Assembly: GCA_022457065.1 (NCBI GenBank)
Contig: JAJGBQ010000006.1
Coordinates: 1,302,001 to 1,366,000, forward strand
DNA: 64,000 nt
Origin: Curvularia sp. ZM96
Lineage: Eukaryota; Ascomycota; Dothideomycetes; Pleosporales; Pleosporaceae
Direction of reading: 5' to 3'
The notes under the pieces were generated by a model. It was not told the DNA's origin. It made no database searches and saw only the letters and a list, made by a program, of their open reading frames with translations. Of the stretch, positions 34,879-45,531 are shown one piece after another. The position numbers and the translations under genes are program-made. The stretch's first letter is position 1. Every line of letters starts with the position of its first letter.

Positions 34879-37353
34879 ATGCCATACCCGATTCCTACTT
34901 CCGGGTCTCAATCTAGGATGCCTCAAGATCAGCGAAGTCCCATGCACTGGTCTACGTTTCCTGATGTTCCAATATACCTCGACACTAGTAACAACGGAAG
35001 GACCGTGGGAAGAACTTATGGAACTACTCCAACAACACCTACAACACCGGAGGTTGTTACCAACAATCGTCCTACACATCTGAGTCCGGCACATGCGAAT
35101 GCTGTTCCAGTCAGTCCTATTGAACCAAGTCCGACAACCACCATCGAAACCTCAAGCCAACGCTCAGTTGCCTGGCCAATTCCTGAACCTCCCCCAGAGG
35201 TTGTTCAGCAAAACCAGACACGTCGCCCTCTGCTACGATTTTTTCCTACTGATCGTCCACGGCTCCGGCTTGAAGGACTCGGTGCGAACACACCAATGCA
35301 ATATGATCCAGAAAGAGCGGATGTCAAGCACGCAAGCACATACGAAAACGGGCTGGGTATTCGCAATGGCCCGCCCAATGCACCTCCCATATACATCCAG
35401 CCTCCACCTGTGGAGAACGAGAAGTCTGAAACTGCTCCAAATATTGCACAGCGAATTGAGGAGAGACTGTGGCGATGGAATTCGTCTGGCAACGTTTTTG
35501 AACGGTGGATGCTGGAAATCATCAGCTGGCTCATCAGCGCTGTATGCATGGGAGCGATCGTCGCCGTCCTCATCGTTCTCAGGGATAAACCCGCCAATAA
35601 ATGGCCATTTGACAATATCGGCTTTACCTTGAATGCCTTCGTCTCCGTTCTTTCTCGGATTGCTGGTGCTGCGCTTCTGCTTCCCGTTGCAGAAGCTCTA
35701 GGCCAGCTGAAATGGAGTTGGTTTATCAAAGGAGACTCAAAAAAGATGTGGGATTTTGAGATGTTCGATAACGCATCAAGAGGTCCATGGGGTGCATTTC
35801 TACTTCTTATACACACTCGTGGAAAGACTATCGCCGCTCTCGGGGCCCTTGTGACAATATTTTGTCTCGCCTTGGACCCATTCTTCCAACAAGTCGTTAG
35901 TTTTCCCGAACGCTGGACATTGCAAAATGCAACTAGCTCTATACCAAGAGTTGTTCGATACGAACCGCAGTATCTTGTCGAGTTTATTAATGGAGAAGTG
36001 AACAATCAGAACGACCAGGATATCCTGCGAGTTGCCGATACGTTCTTTCTCGGGAATGGCACCCAACAAGTACCATATGGCAACGGAACCCGTCCCGATA
36101 TTCCACTCAACTGCCCCACGAGCAAATGTACATGGGAACCATACGAGACGCTTGGAATGTGTAGCCAGTGCGTCGAGGTACCACAGCTTCTCACTTTCGC
36201 ATGCATATACACGCGAGTTGACTGGACATCTGAACTCAACACCACAGTTTCCTCTTATCCCAACGCCACAGTATGTGGCCACTTCTTGAATGCTACGTCT
36301 GAAGAACCGGTCCTCATGTCAGGCTACATGGTCGACGACATAGGCGAGCCTGTTGGGGAGGCTTTATTGATGCGCACACTGCCACTTTTGACGAATCCGC
36401 TGCGGGAGCCGCTGTGGGGTGGATCCATCAACTTCAAGGACATCCGCAATCCACTGGTGAATGTCTTGATCTCCAGCAGCCTTGATCGTTCCCATGTCTT
36501 CGCTAACGATACGCCAACAATCCATGAATGCATCGTATCATGGTGTGTCAAAACCATGGAATCATCGTACTTGTCAGGAATATACTACGAGAATGTCACC
36601 GAATCCTTTTATAACAGAACAAACGGCGCATCTCCATGGCTCACCGAGTTTGACCCAACTGATGGAGGCACATACATGGACTATACTGAGAATGTCACCA
36701 TTTCCGCCCCTTCTAAGAATCAAAACATAAGCGAATACGGATGGGGTGTTAACAACACGACAATGCTGTTCACCGTCTTGGTCTTCGATCGCATCTTCCC
36801 TGCGTTCACCACAGCTATAGATGATATAAGCAAGCCGCTAGTCAGGTGGAGAACTGGCTCCCCTACCCAAGTTCGGACTAGAGTGCCCGATTTCAACCCA
36901 TGGCTATCCCCGAACAACGTTACACGCCATATGGAGAGATTGGCAACTTCAATTACTGACGTAGTCCGATCTTCATCAAGCAATGAGATGATACATGGCA
37001 AGGCGTTTGAAACGGACGTATACGTCTCGGTACGATGGGCATGGCTGTCTCTTCCTCTCGGTTTACTGCTGGTTAGTTTCGTTTTCCTGTTGGCCACGGT
37101 CATCAAATCAGCCGCAGAGAAGAATCAAGTGAGTATCAGGAAAAATTCTGCCATTGCAGCCCTACTTTACGGACTCCCCGATCATTACCAAAAGCGACTT
37201 GCGAAGCCCGACCCTAAAATGACCCCTAGAGAAAAAGCAAAAGATCTGAAAGTAAAACTGTCGCCAACTACGGGGTGGAGGGTATCAGGAAATGTGTTTA
37301 CCCCAGTGACTCCGACAGTTCCGAGAAACTTACCACCACCAGGGTGGATCTAA
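34879..37353 (+). CDS. DUF3176 membrane protein (copy 1)
   Basis: Single exon, 824 residues. The first 190 residues are Pro/Thr/Ser-rich and disordered, probably cytosolic. The DUF3176 region starts near 195 (FERWMLEIISWL) with two membrane segments, an LGQLKWSWF motif, DNASRGPWGAFLLL, another membrane segment (KTIAALGALVTIFCLALDPFFQQ) and FPERW. A large Asn-glycosylation-rich loop with paired Cys (CPTSKCTWEPYETLGMCSQC) follows, likely extracellular. A final membrane segment (LPLGLLLVSFVFLLATVI) and a basic tail end with GWRVSG...PPPGWI. The function of DUF3176 is not known. Its stop lies 78 bp from the stop of the convergent repeat-peptide precursor. It is related to the copy at 40680-42932 but longer and without introns. 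Confidence 0.9.
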   Translation: MPYPIPTSGSQSRMPQDQRSPMHWSTFPDVPIYLDTSNNGRTVGRTYGTTPTTPTTPEVVTNNRPTHLSPAHANAVPVSPIEPSPTTTIETSSQRSVAWPIPEPPPEVVQQNQTRRPLLRFFPTDRPRLRLEGLGANTPMQYDPERADVKHASTYENGLGIRNGPPNAPPIYIQPPPVENEKSETAPNIAQRIEERLWRWNSSGNVFERWMLEIISWLISAVCMGAIVAVLIVLRDKPANKWPFDNIGFTLNAFVSVLSRIAGAALLLPVAEALGQLKWSWFIKGDSKKMWDFEMFDNASRGPWGAFLLLIHTRGKTIAALGALVTIFCLALDPFFQQVVSFPERWTLQNATSSIPRVVRYEPQYLVEFINGEVNNQNDQDILRVADTFFLGNGTQQVPYGNGTRPDIPLNCPTSKCTWEPYETLGMCSQCVEVPQLLTFACIYTRVDWTSELNTTVSSYPNATVCGHFLNATSEEPVLMSGYMVDDIGEPVGEALLMRTLPLLTNPLREPLWGGSINFKDIRNPLVNVLISSSLDRSHVFANDTPTIHECIVSWCVKTMESSYLSGIYYENVTESFYNRTNGASPWLTEFDPTDGGTYMDYTENVTISAPSKNQNISEYGWGVNNTTMLFTVLVFDRIFPAFTTAIDDISKPLVRWRTGSPTQVRTRVPDFNPWLSPNNVTRHMERLATSITDVVRSSSSNEMIHGKAFETDVYVSVRWAWLSLPLGLLLVSFVFLLATVIKSAAEKNQVSIRKNSAIAALLYGLPDHYQKRLAKPDPKMTPREKAKDLKVKLSPTTGWRVSGNVFTPVTPTVPRNLPPPGWI

Positions 37354-37431
37354 GTTCATTCCCGTCGAGCTGAGATATCACTCAGTAATACCAGGCGACA
37401 CCTGAGTTTCGTTTTTGTGTCCTTTCTAATC

Positions 37432-38018
37432 TCACTTGCTTGGACCTCCACCCTGAGTCTTCCAAGCTTCTCTCTTGCCTGGACCTCCACCCTGAGTCTT
37501 CCCAGCTTCTCTCTTGCTTGGGCCTCCACCCTGGGTCTTGCCGACCTTCCTCTTGCTTGGGCCTCCACCCTGAGTCTTACCAGCTTCTCTCTTGCCTGGA
37601 CCTCCACCCTGAGTCTTCCAAGCTTCTCTCTTGCCTGGACCTCCACCCTGAGTCTTCCAAGCTTCTCTCTTGTTTGGACTTCCGCCTTGAATCTTATAGA
37701 TTTCGGCATCAACCTGAGATGGACCACCAGCAGCGATCGTTATAGATCTGCTTCCTATCCCAACTGCTTCATCGTATGAAGCTGCTCTTGGGATGGCTTC
37801 AATGAGTGCTTCTCGCTTGAAAAGGTCTCGATAGAGCTGAGCGATGGAAAACCCTCTTTGTTCGATTACAACGTCTTCGCGTGGAACGACCTAGGTGAAT
37901 GTCAGCCCAAGCAATCGGTTATCGTCAAACATGTGCGACAAACATTATTGGTCGGTACGGGGATCGCAATGATGGGCATCGCCAGGGATGCGAACAGAAA
38001 ATAGTTGCGAACGTGCAT
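37432..38018 (-). CDS. Secreted Kex2-type repeat-peptide precursor (alpha-pheromone-like or KEP/RiPP)
   Basis: Exon 1 38018-37944 and exon 2 37890-37432 with a 53-bp GTTTGT...CCTAG intron; 177 residues. Exon 1 is a signal peptide (MHVRNYFLFASLAMPIIA, then IPVP). A pro-region with one Lys-Arg (50-51) runs to about 87. A degenerate unit (88-100, EIYKIQGGSPNKR) is followed by six units of 13 residues up to the stop: EAWKTQGGGPGKR twice, EAGKTQGGGPSKR, KVGKTQGGGPSKR, EAGKTQGGGPGKR and a terminal EAWKTQGGGPSK. Each unit ends in the Kex2 site KR, and five begin with EA, the dipeptide removed by Ste13 in yeast alpha-factor. Predicted mature peptides are WKTQGGGPG/S and GKTQGGGPG/S. Because 39 is a multiple of three, other frames are open too; the signal exon, splice sites and KR spacing decide this frame. 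There is no Cys, unlike most Pezizomycotina alpha-pheromones. Alternatives are a KEP or dikaritin-type RiPP precursor; no UstY-type (DUF3328) gene is visible nearby. Confidence 0.8.
37435..37704 (-). repeat. 39-bp tandem repeat array encoding the 13-residue units
   Basis: On the minus strand the units are 37665-37627, 37626-37588, 37587-37549, 37548-37510, 37509-37471 and 37470-37435 (last one short), preceded by a diverged unit at 37704-37666. Nucleotide identity between units is very high, including third positions, which points to recent expansion or homogenisation. Variation concentrates in the first core codon (TGG or GGN), in the Gly/Ser codon before KR, and in unit 4 (AAGGTC instead of GAAGCT). 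Confidence 0.95.
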
Positions 38019-40679
38019 GATGGAAATAAAGATTAGGCACTGCGGCTGCCGCTCTGAATTTGGGTATTTGATGGCTTGAAAAAGATTAAAACGTTGGCAC
38101 AGCCAGGCAAGAGCGTGGTACAAAAGAATGTTTTGATGGTGTTCGACCTCCCTTATAGTGGCCTTTCCGATGCGGGAGCTGGTGATGCATTTATTCACAG
38201 TCCTGGGTGCAAGACAAGGAGTTTCGACCGACATCACATTACATGCCCATTTCCACAATCCATCCACAGCGCTTCAACCCGCTGCAACCTCCTCGATGAT
38301 AACCGCCTTTGGGGCCACCGACACGACGCGGCGCGCATGGGACAAGCATACGTTGTGATTCTGTCATGCGCATGTTGCGCAATCATTGGAGGAGCGACAT
38401 AAGGGCATAATGATCAGGGTACGAATTCGGCAAAGTGAAACGCGAAGGCCAATGCAACTGCAACACAAGGCGTTAGGCTAGGTTTTGTGGATGCCTGGTA
38501 ATGCAATGTGAACGAGCAGAAAATTTCCTGGCATTTTCATCACATTGAATTGTCACATTGGAAGCGCTGAAAGGGCTCACTACAAGGCAATTCTGTAAAC
38601 AAGCGATATCTGTAAGTCTCAACGTTTTCCCTATGATTCCAAACCATTCAATTTACAGAGCGATTTCTAACCAATCAACACAGACTAGCGACGTGACGTG
38701 GCTTGGCGGCGTTTTGCACATCCGGCCTGAGACGAGACGATTGGCTCTGCACGATTGGTACCTTACGCCAATCAACCGCGACGGTGACCTAGTCACAGCT
38801 CTTCTACGCACGTGATGCGCATCGGCGTTACGCTTTCTTCAATCTCTGTTTATCAAATGTTAGAGAGATCGGATTAACACAGTTCGCAGGGATAGTGCGA
38901 GGTCGTCAATATGGCGTTCTATGGTTCTGATGATGAGTGGCGTTCACGCTCATGCTTGGCAGTCGTAGCTAGCAGAAGCTCGCTGTGATGATGTAATAGG
39001 TACATTAATTGCAATTGCAAAATAGACACCAAATAGTATGCCCTATTCTGATATGACAGCCTGGTTCTGTGGTGCTCGGTCTATTGTCATAGCACACTCC
39101 AGAGGGACACTCGTCATGTATCTACAGTACTTTCGATTGCGACATGACAATCGAAATACGCAGGTACCAGCAAAGCTCGGGAGCAAGCCGAGAAAGTGAC
39201 TCGCCAATCACATATCTCGATTAAGCGCCCACTTCCAACACTAACGTGACTAAGTCTATTCTGTTGATACTTGGCGTAACAGCTACATCGACTCAAAACT
39301 CATCTACATTACCCTTCATGCAGCTTCATTCCATCTCCACCCCCGCTACAATAGCCCTACCGATACCCATGGAACGCATGTCTTCATGGTTCTGTGAGTA
39401 TCATGCACAATTCATCACAATGCCTGCAGCGTGATATTGAGCACCTTCCAGTTCGGTCCTCTGCTTGTCCCGGTACGAAGGTTCTCGTCGGCGCCTCAGA
39501 GCTGGCCGACTTTTGGACCGTGTGAGCTTCCCACGTGGCAAGCTTATCTAACTCATGGATTGTCACGTGATGGCAGTGCTTTCAGCAATCATCTTATCTG
39601 TAAGGCAGGTTATTGTCCCCCATCACACCCATGCAGCGTGCTTCATTAAAGAAACGGGATCCTACAAGTGCTCTTTGGAATTACTTGGGCTCAGTCTTGC
39701 CCTTTTGGCTAGGTAACTGGCACGTACGTATGCACATTAGAGTGTCTGTCAAGCGCAGTGATCTCGATGTACATATGCACATACCACAAACCATGAGTTT
39801 CTCTTGCGCGCAGTTTTCACAGACAGGCCCTTCGAGTCAGATTTATTTAGCTTTAGCTATACTTTTTATGTGTACAAATATGGTGGTGTGTACACACCCT
39901 CATAACTTCTCACTATTCTAACACCGAGAGGAGTATTGTTCACAATATCTTTCAAGTCTTCTTGTGCTGTCTACAGGTGAGTAACGTTGCACGCCTCACG
40001 ATACTGCGTATCTACGATGGCCTCCAGGTTTGACGCCATCCGCCAGTTCAGATTGAGAACAGTTGCGCCAAGACTCTGCTAGTTTTGCTGCAAGTCACCG
40101 AGGGAAGAAAATCGCCTTGCGTTGTGCCTAGCAAGTCATACCTCATAATCGTACCACTTCCGGCGCTTATGTTCAATATTGTATGCAGGCACTAGGTGTA
40201 TTACCAGCCAGTGCTCGTCTAACCCTGCCGGGACTGGCTTGCTTGACACGACATTGCGCCACGGCGCTAACATAAAAGATTGGGCATGATTGGCGCAACA
40301 ACCCCCCTCCCTCTCGAAGCCGCCCAATAGCCCATGTGCTGTCATGTTACGGCGCTAAGCATTCTACATCTACAGGTTCAATGATAAGGCCAAGTAGACA
40401 CCTACAACTTATTGATATGATTTTCCGATATGGATGTGCTCCTGTACTGTCGGCTGTTTGTCGAAGCGCGGACTGATAAGTAGACCGCTTTGACTGGGCG
40501 ATTTACCGCCCGCCTACCAGTAGCCGATAAGCGCCTGACTTCTGGTATCTCTATCTTTGCAGCAAGGCTTGCGTACAGCGGATGTGGCTACCAATCATGG
40601 CACTCATCAGCTCATTCAAAATATCGCTCTCAGCAACCGATCGTGCATTTTCACATTTTGACAATCACCCAGTCCTACA
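38019..40679. other. Long gene-free stretch between precursor and second DUF3176 gene
   Basis: About 2.7 kb. The first part is the upstream region of the repeat-peptide gene. I looked for a hidden modifying enzyme, especially a UstY-like HxxHC protein, and saw none. Possible fragments with plausible splice signals (39318-39534 plus; 40120-40345 minus) give only short unrecognised peptides and are not called. Confidence 0.45.
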
Positions 40680-42932
40680 ATGATAGGATTACAGGAGCGA
40701 AACCAATCTTCTGTTTCCCATGTACCTCAATTTCTGTCCTCGCCAGCCGACAACAACCTATCTAACCCATTGCCTGATACATACCAAACCTCAGACGACG
40801 AAAAACCTTCATTCAACTTTCTGGGTCGTTTTGAGCAAAGGCTTGCACAATACAATGCATCAGAAAACATCCTGAAGCGTTGGCTGTTTGAAATTCTCAG
40901 TGTCGTCACAAGCGCGGTCTGCATGGGTGAGTAGTCTTTAGCGCGTGCCATCATCTAGATTCTATCTACTAATTGCTACAACAGGGGCGATCATTGGAAT
41001 ACTTTGTTTTCTCGATGATCAATCACTTAAAAAATGGCCCCTAGGCCTAAGCGTCATCACAGTTCTTTCCAAGATTGCATCAGCAGCACTTATTTTACCA
41101 ATATCAGAGGCCATTGGACAGCTCAAGTGGACTTGGTTCCATGGCAAGGAATCCCGGGACGCATTCGACTTCGAAATTTTCGACAAAGCATCGCGCGGAG
41201 CATGGGGCTCATTCCTGCTCTTATGCCGCACAAAAGGCAGATCGCTTGCTGCATTGGGCGCTTTATTAACTGTGTCCTTGCTGGCAATTGACACGTTCTT
41301 CCAGCAAGTAACTGACTTACCTGAGCGCTGGAGGCTAAAGGGTGAAAGCTTCATCCCACGCGTTATCTATTACGAACCCAATCGCGTGTTGGAGTATGAC
41401 AGTAGTTGGGGCGAGGAAATACCACGTTCTCAAATCAATACCGATCTCAGAGCTGCAATTGCATCATACTTTTACGAAAAGAATGGCACTCATCCGCTCA
41501 CAACCGGCAATTCCACTCAAGCCGAAATACCGCTTTCATGCCCTACAGAAAGGTGCGAATGGCCTCCTTACCAGACTCTTGGAGTTTGCAGTGCTTGCGA
41601 AGATGTGTCGCACCTTCTGGAATATGCATGTCTACCAATGAGGATGGATTGGATAAAAAACTCCACGGGTCCTGGAACAGAGAGCACTTGGCCAAATGGT
41701 AAGTGCATTTCATCTTGTCTCTCAAGTTCTCATCTTTACTCAATGCTTTTTTAATCCTGGGTTCTACTTCGAGTCAGGGATATCTTGCAGCTAACAATTC
41801 TGCAATAGGGACTGCCTGTGGCTACTTCTTAAACGCAACGAGTCCAAATCCCGTGCTCATGTCAGGCTTTCGGGTAGAAAACAGTACTGACAGAGAACCC
41901 GGAGAGACACTCCTCATGCGCACCTTACCACTAGTCACAAACCCTGATAGGAATCCTCTCTATCACAACGGATCGATCAAATTCAAGAATATAACCTATC
42001 CATTACTGGATGCACTGATCGTTAGCTCGGCTGATGGTTCTCGCGAGAGCGTCTACAGAAAAGTACCACCCGTCGCTCAAGAGTGCATATTGGCGTGGTG
42101 TGTGAAGACCCTTCGCTCGTCATATTCTTCAGGGGATTATGTGGAGAAAGTGGAAAGCACTTTTTTGAACACAACTCCCGCGGCCTGGCCATGGTGGTCC
42201 CGCGACTGGGGCGCGATACACAAGAATATGATAGAATATGGGTATGAAACAAACATCAGCATAATCCCACCGTCTCTTAACGGAAGCTCTGATGTTTTTG
42301 GAACTTCCAACGACACGGTCATAGATATGGTGGAAATTCTCGATCATATTTTCCCCTCATCTATCAGCGTCTCAAACACAACTGCGCCGCAATTTCTCAA
42401 GATCAGGAACGGGTACCAAGACAGAGTCATCTACCGCGCTGTTGAGTTTAACCCATGGACTGCACCTAATAACGTTACAAACCATATGGAACGGTTGGCG
42501 CAATCGATAACAAACGCTTTCAGATCCGATGCACAAAGCAACGAGCTTATTTCGGGGACTGCATACGAATTGGAAACTTTTGTTGAAGTTCATTGGCCAT
42601 GGTTGACGTTTCCTTTACTCATGCTGCTTATGAGCATTGTATTTCTGATTGCCACAATATACAAGACTTCGAGCGAGAACCACGATGAAGTTGGCATATG
42701 GAAAACTTCAGCGATGCCGACGCTGATGTACGGCCTACCAAAGAAAACACAGACGGACATTATGTCGGACACAGCGGCGAAAGGTGTTTCTGGCAAAGGC
42801 TCCAACAAAGTGCGGATTCGATTACTCCCGAAACAAGGTTGGAGAGTGTCTGGTGCGAGTCACTTGACCCAATCACCACAGCTTCCGCAGCTTCCACAGC
42901 CTGCTGTGCAAGCACCACATGGCTGGATATGA
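40680..42932 (+). CDS. DUF3176 membrane protein (copy 2)
   Basis: Three exons: 40680-40926, 40985-41698 and 41809-42932; introns of 58 and 110 bp; 694 residues. It is a paralogue of the protein at 34879-37353, with the same order: FEQRLAQYNASENILKRWLFEIL, first membrane segments, IGQLKWTWF, DKASRGAWGSFLLL, a third membrane segment, then CPTERCEWPPYQTLGVCSAC in the Asn-glycosylation-rich loop, GYFLNATSPNPVLMSGF, a last membrane segment (FPLLMLLMSIVFLIATI) and a GWRVSG...HGWI tail. The disordered N-terminus is shorter than in copy 1. Function unknown. Both copies sit on the same strand with the repeat-peptide gene between them. Confidence 0.9.
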
Positions 42933-43344
42933 TACGAAGATAACGCAGCGAGTCTTTTTCTGTTTTTAACTTGTTCTTTTCTCTCTTGTTCCATGTTTTC
43001 CGTAATCAAAATTCTTTCTTGTACATATGTCTTCTCAATCTCTTATCATTCCCACGCATCATCAACACTCTCATATACCCGCTCGTTGCCCTTGAGGCCC
43101 GATCCTAGTCACGAGCACGCCTTACGCAATAGGCACGATACTATTGGAGCTAGTTCAATATATCATGAAAACCAATTCATGATAGAATCCTTGTTTTATT
43201 CGTCCACAACATTTATCTAAAACAATACGATAAGTACCAGAGGGGTATAATGCATGCCCACATCCTTTATATAACGCTTTCGTTCCCGCTTCCCTAAAAG
43301 TACATTTACTGTATAAGACATTTCTCCTCTTCGTATCATCCCCG
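42933..43344. other. Intergenic region between convergent genes
   Basis: AT-rich spacer of about 410 bp between the stops of DUF3176 copy 2 and the multi-pass membrane protein; presumably both 3' untranslated regions. Confidence 0.5.
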
Positions 43345-44631
43345 TCAAACCAACCTGCCAATAAACAAACTTCCATCACTCTCTGTCGCCCGCAACTCCG
43401 GGTTACGATACAACGTGCGCACCGGTCGTGGTGCTACCACGTGGCTCTTTGTACTACCACTATCACAACTGCCACTCCTCAACTGCAGAGACTCCGTTGC
43501 CGCAGGAGGGTGTACTTGAATCATTGGGGTCTCAGTCGACCCTTGATACGATTTCCTGGAAAAGGAGAAAAATGAACGAAGACTTGGCCTTGGCGATTTG
43601 AACTGGCTGTTCTGAGTCCCAGGAGACGCTGTATCTGGTGGTTCCAGCATATTGGATTGTATGAATTCCTCGCGTGAGGTGGACCACGAGCGCTTGTGGG
43701 GGCCCCGGGCACGCGAGATGGATCCGCGAGGGACGGTATTGGCGACAGAACTCAACTTGCAAGCGACGATATCGTCAAGAACAGATTTAAAATCGTCTAA
43801 AAATATGGTATCAGAGGTTACCTTGAACACCAAAGCGAAGCGCCAGTAAGGATTGATGCCGCTGCTTGCGGTTACTTTGGCCGCACTGACAGCCGCGTCG
43901 GTTAACAGGAAGATGATAGAGAGTACCATGCATGCCAGCATAACGCCAAATCTCCTGTTGATACGAATCAGAGTCCATAGACTGAACGTGTACGTCTTCT
44001 TAATTGCGTGGATGAGCTTCCACGTTGTAAAGATCCACCAGGGGTCACGGACGAGTGCTTCCCAAGGGCGCGTGCGAAGATTGACTTTAGATCCGCTATG
44101 CAGCTGATTGAAGTACGCGAAATTCGACCATGCCTCGGCGACCCAGAAAGGCTGAACGCAGAGCAGCGAGATGACGAAGAGGCGGGAGCCCCATAGCGGT
44201 AGGAAAGGCTGGATCTTGAGCCAGGCAACTACGTTGTGGAGGAAGTACGAGATGAAGAGGAGGCTGGCAGTGGATGATAGATACCACCCGTAATACGGGT
44301 CGTCGACAAAGATAAAAGTGCCGTGCCAGATGGCAAGAAGAAGCTTCATATATCAGATTTGGGTCGAGCAGTAGTGAGGTGCGGGACTCACCTCGAGTAG
44401 AATGAGTTTATGGAGCCAGATTCCCGACCGGTAGTTGCATAAGACGATCAATATGAGGACAATCAAACTACCAACATTGTATCCCTGTGCCCAAGCTTCT
44501 AGGAAACCTCCCTCGAGAGTCATGCTGGCTCGAGTGGGAGGTGAAGTACGAGTCGTTGCTGGCTCGGGCCATCGCTTGTCGAAAGCCAGAAATTCACCAT
44601 CAGTATTGATGCGGCTGCTTAGCGGCGCCAT
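43345..44631 (-). CDS. Multi-pass membrane protein of unknown function
   Basis: Exons 44631-44392 and 44343-43345 with a 48-bp GTGAGT...AAG intron; 412 residues. Six to seven hydrophobic helices occupy residues about 50-285 (for example VGSLIVLILIVLCNY, YLSSTASLLFISYFLH, FGVMLACMVLSIIFLLTDAAV). A conserved-looking loop has ALVRDPWWIFTTWKLIHAIKKTYTFSLW, and SGINPYWRFALVFKVTSDTIFLDDFKSVLDD follows the last helix. The final 120 residues are Ser/Arg-rich and cytosolic in character. The layout resembles ascomycete integral membrane proteins with seven segments, but I do not recognise a named family. Confidence 0.85.
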
Positions 44632-44882
44632 GATTGCATTTGTCGTTAGTCGTTAAGATGGCCTATCCACAATACTGGAGCCATGTGTATGATTCTGTAA
44701 CTGCCGCGCGACTTCCTTGTAATATCGCAATAATTTTATGACGTGGGCGTTAAAGTGTGGGGAGGTAGACGTAAGAGTGAAGTGGCTGTAAACCGGTCGC
44801 AAGATCGAGGAATGAATTTATTATACATGCAAGGTATGACCCCCATTGCGGGGACATCCTGGAGCAAATCTCACCCTCATAA

Positions 44883-45178
44883 TTAAGCCAAGTCCTGTTG
44901 TGGCGGTCTGGCGGGCAAAGCGAGGTTATCCAATTTGCTGACTGCAGCGTGCATCAGAGTGGCCTCGGACATGGTCATATCCGATACTTTGCCATCAAGG
45001 CAGACCTTGGCTTCCCTCCATTCTGACAGAGGTGCTACGGAAACGGTGTTTCCGTCGCGCTGACCTGACGCATGCACATGACAGCAAATGAGGCGAGGCG
45101 TTGTGCGATGCGTTGTTGATCGGCAGTGATGTCAGTCGTGGCTGAGGCATAGTGGGGAGGACCAGCAACAATAAACAT
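44883..45178 (-). CDS. Possible small two-exon protein
   Basis: Proposed exons 45178-45070 and 45022-44883 with a 47-bp GTCAGG...GTCAG intron; 82 residues. The predicted protein starts MFIVAGPPHY, continues with the helical DITADQQRIAQRLASFAVMCM, and after the junction has REAKVCLDGKVSDMTMSEATLMHAAVSKLDNLALP. Both parts look like coding sequence by composition and the splice signals join them in frame. No family is recognised and no transcript evidence exists, so this remains a candidate. It lies 250 bp upstream of the membrane protein gene, same strand. Confidence 0.35.
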
Positions 45179-45531
45179 AACTGTCAAAAGTCTTTCTATG
45201 ATTCCATATCTTGCCGAATCTTTTTCTAAGCCACGCTTACCGATATTCAGTTCATATCAAAGCAGCAACTCGCAGATAATTCGCTGTGTTAGGCAAAAGA
45301 AGCCCGCATCGGTGTAAGCATACTTGGGTGGAACGACAAAGGTAGACGCGACAGGCGATCCATGCCGTGTCTGGCTATGAGATAAGCCATACTGCATAGC
45401 GAATTTTCAACCCGTATACCAAAAGTTGGAAGGTAGGAGCTGCAAAGAGAGAGTAGTTCCTAATAATTTCGGGACATTAGATTGTGTCAGAATCTGGATC
45501 ATCATATGTACTTGTACAGCTCGCATGTTGG
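45179..45531. other. Intergenic region
   Basis: About 350 bp upstream of the small candidate gene and downstream of the ribosome recycling factor. No gene seen. Confidence 0.45.

Noticed and set aside
37356..37779. Long open frames on both strands across the 39-bp repeat (for example a plus-strand Leu/Ser/Thr repeat protein and a minus-strand REKLGRLRVEVQA repeat)
   Set aside because: They arise because the unit length is a multiple of three. Only the frame linked to the signal-peptide exon has proper splice sites and processing motifs.
39318..39534. Small spliced protein starting MQLHSISTPATIALPIPMER
   Set aside because: Several splice options give different short products and none is convincing.
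40120..40345. About 70-residue minus-strand protein with a stop just after a possible intron
   Set aside because: Too short, no family, and the second exon would encode only two residues.
38019..40679. A UstY-like (DUF3328) modifying enzyme next to the repeat-peptide precursor
   Set aside because: I looked for HxxHC-type motifs and a membrane-anchored start on both strands and found none, so a dikaritin cluster is not supported by this window.
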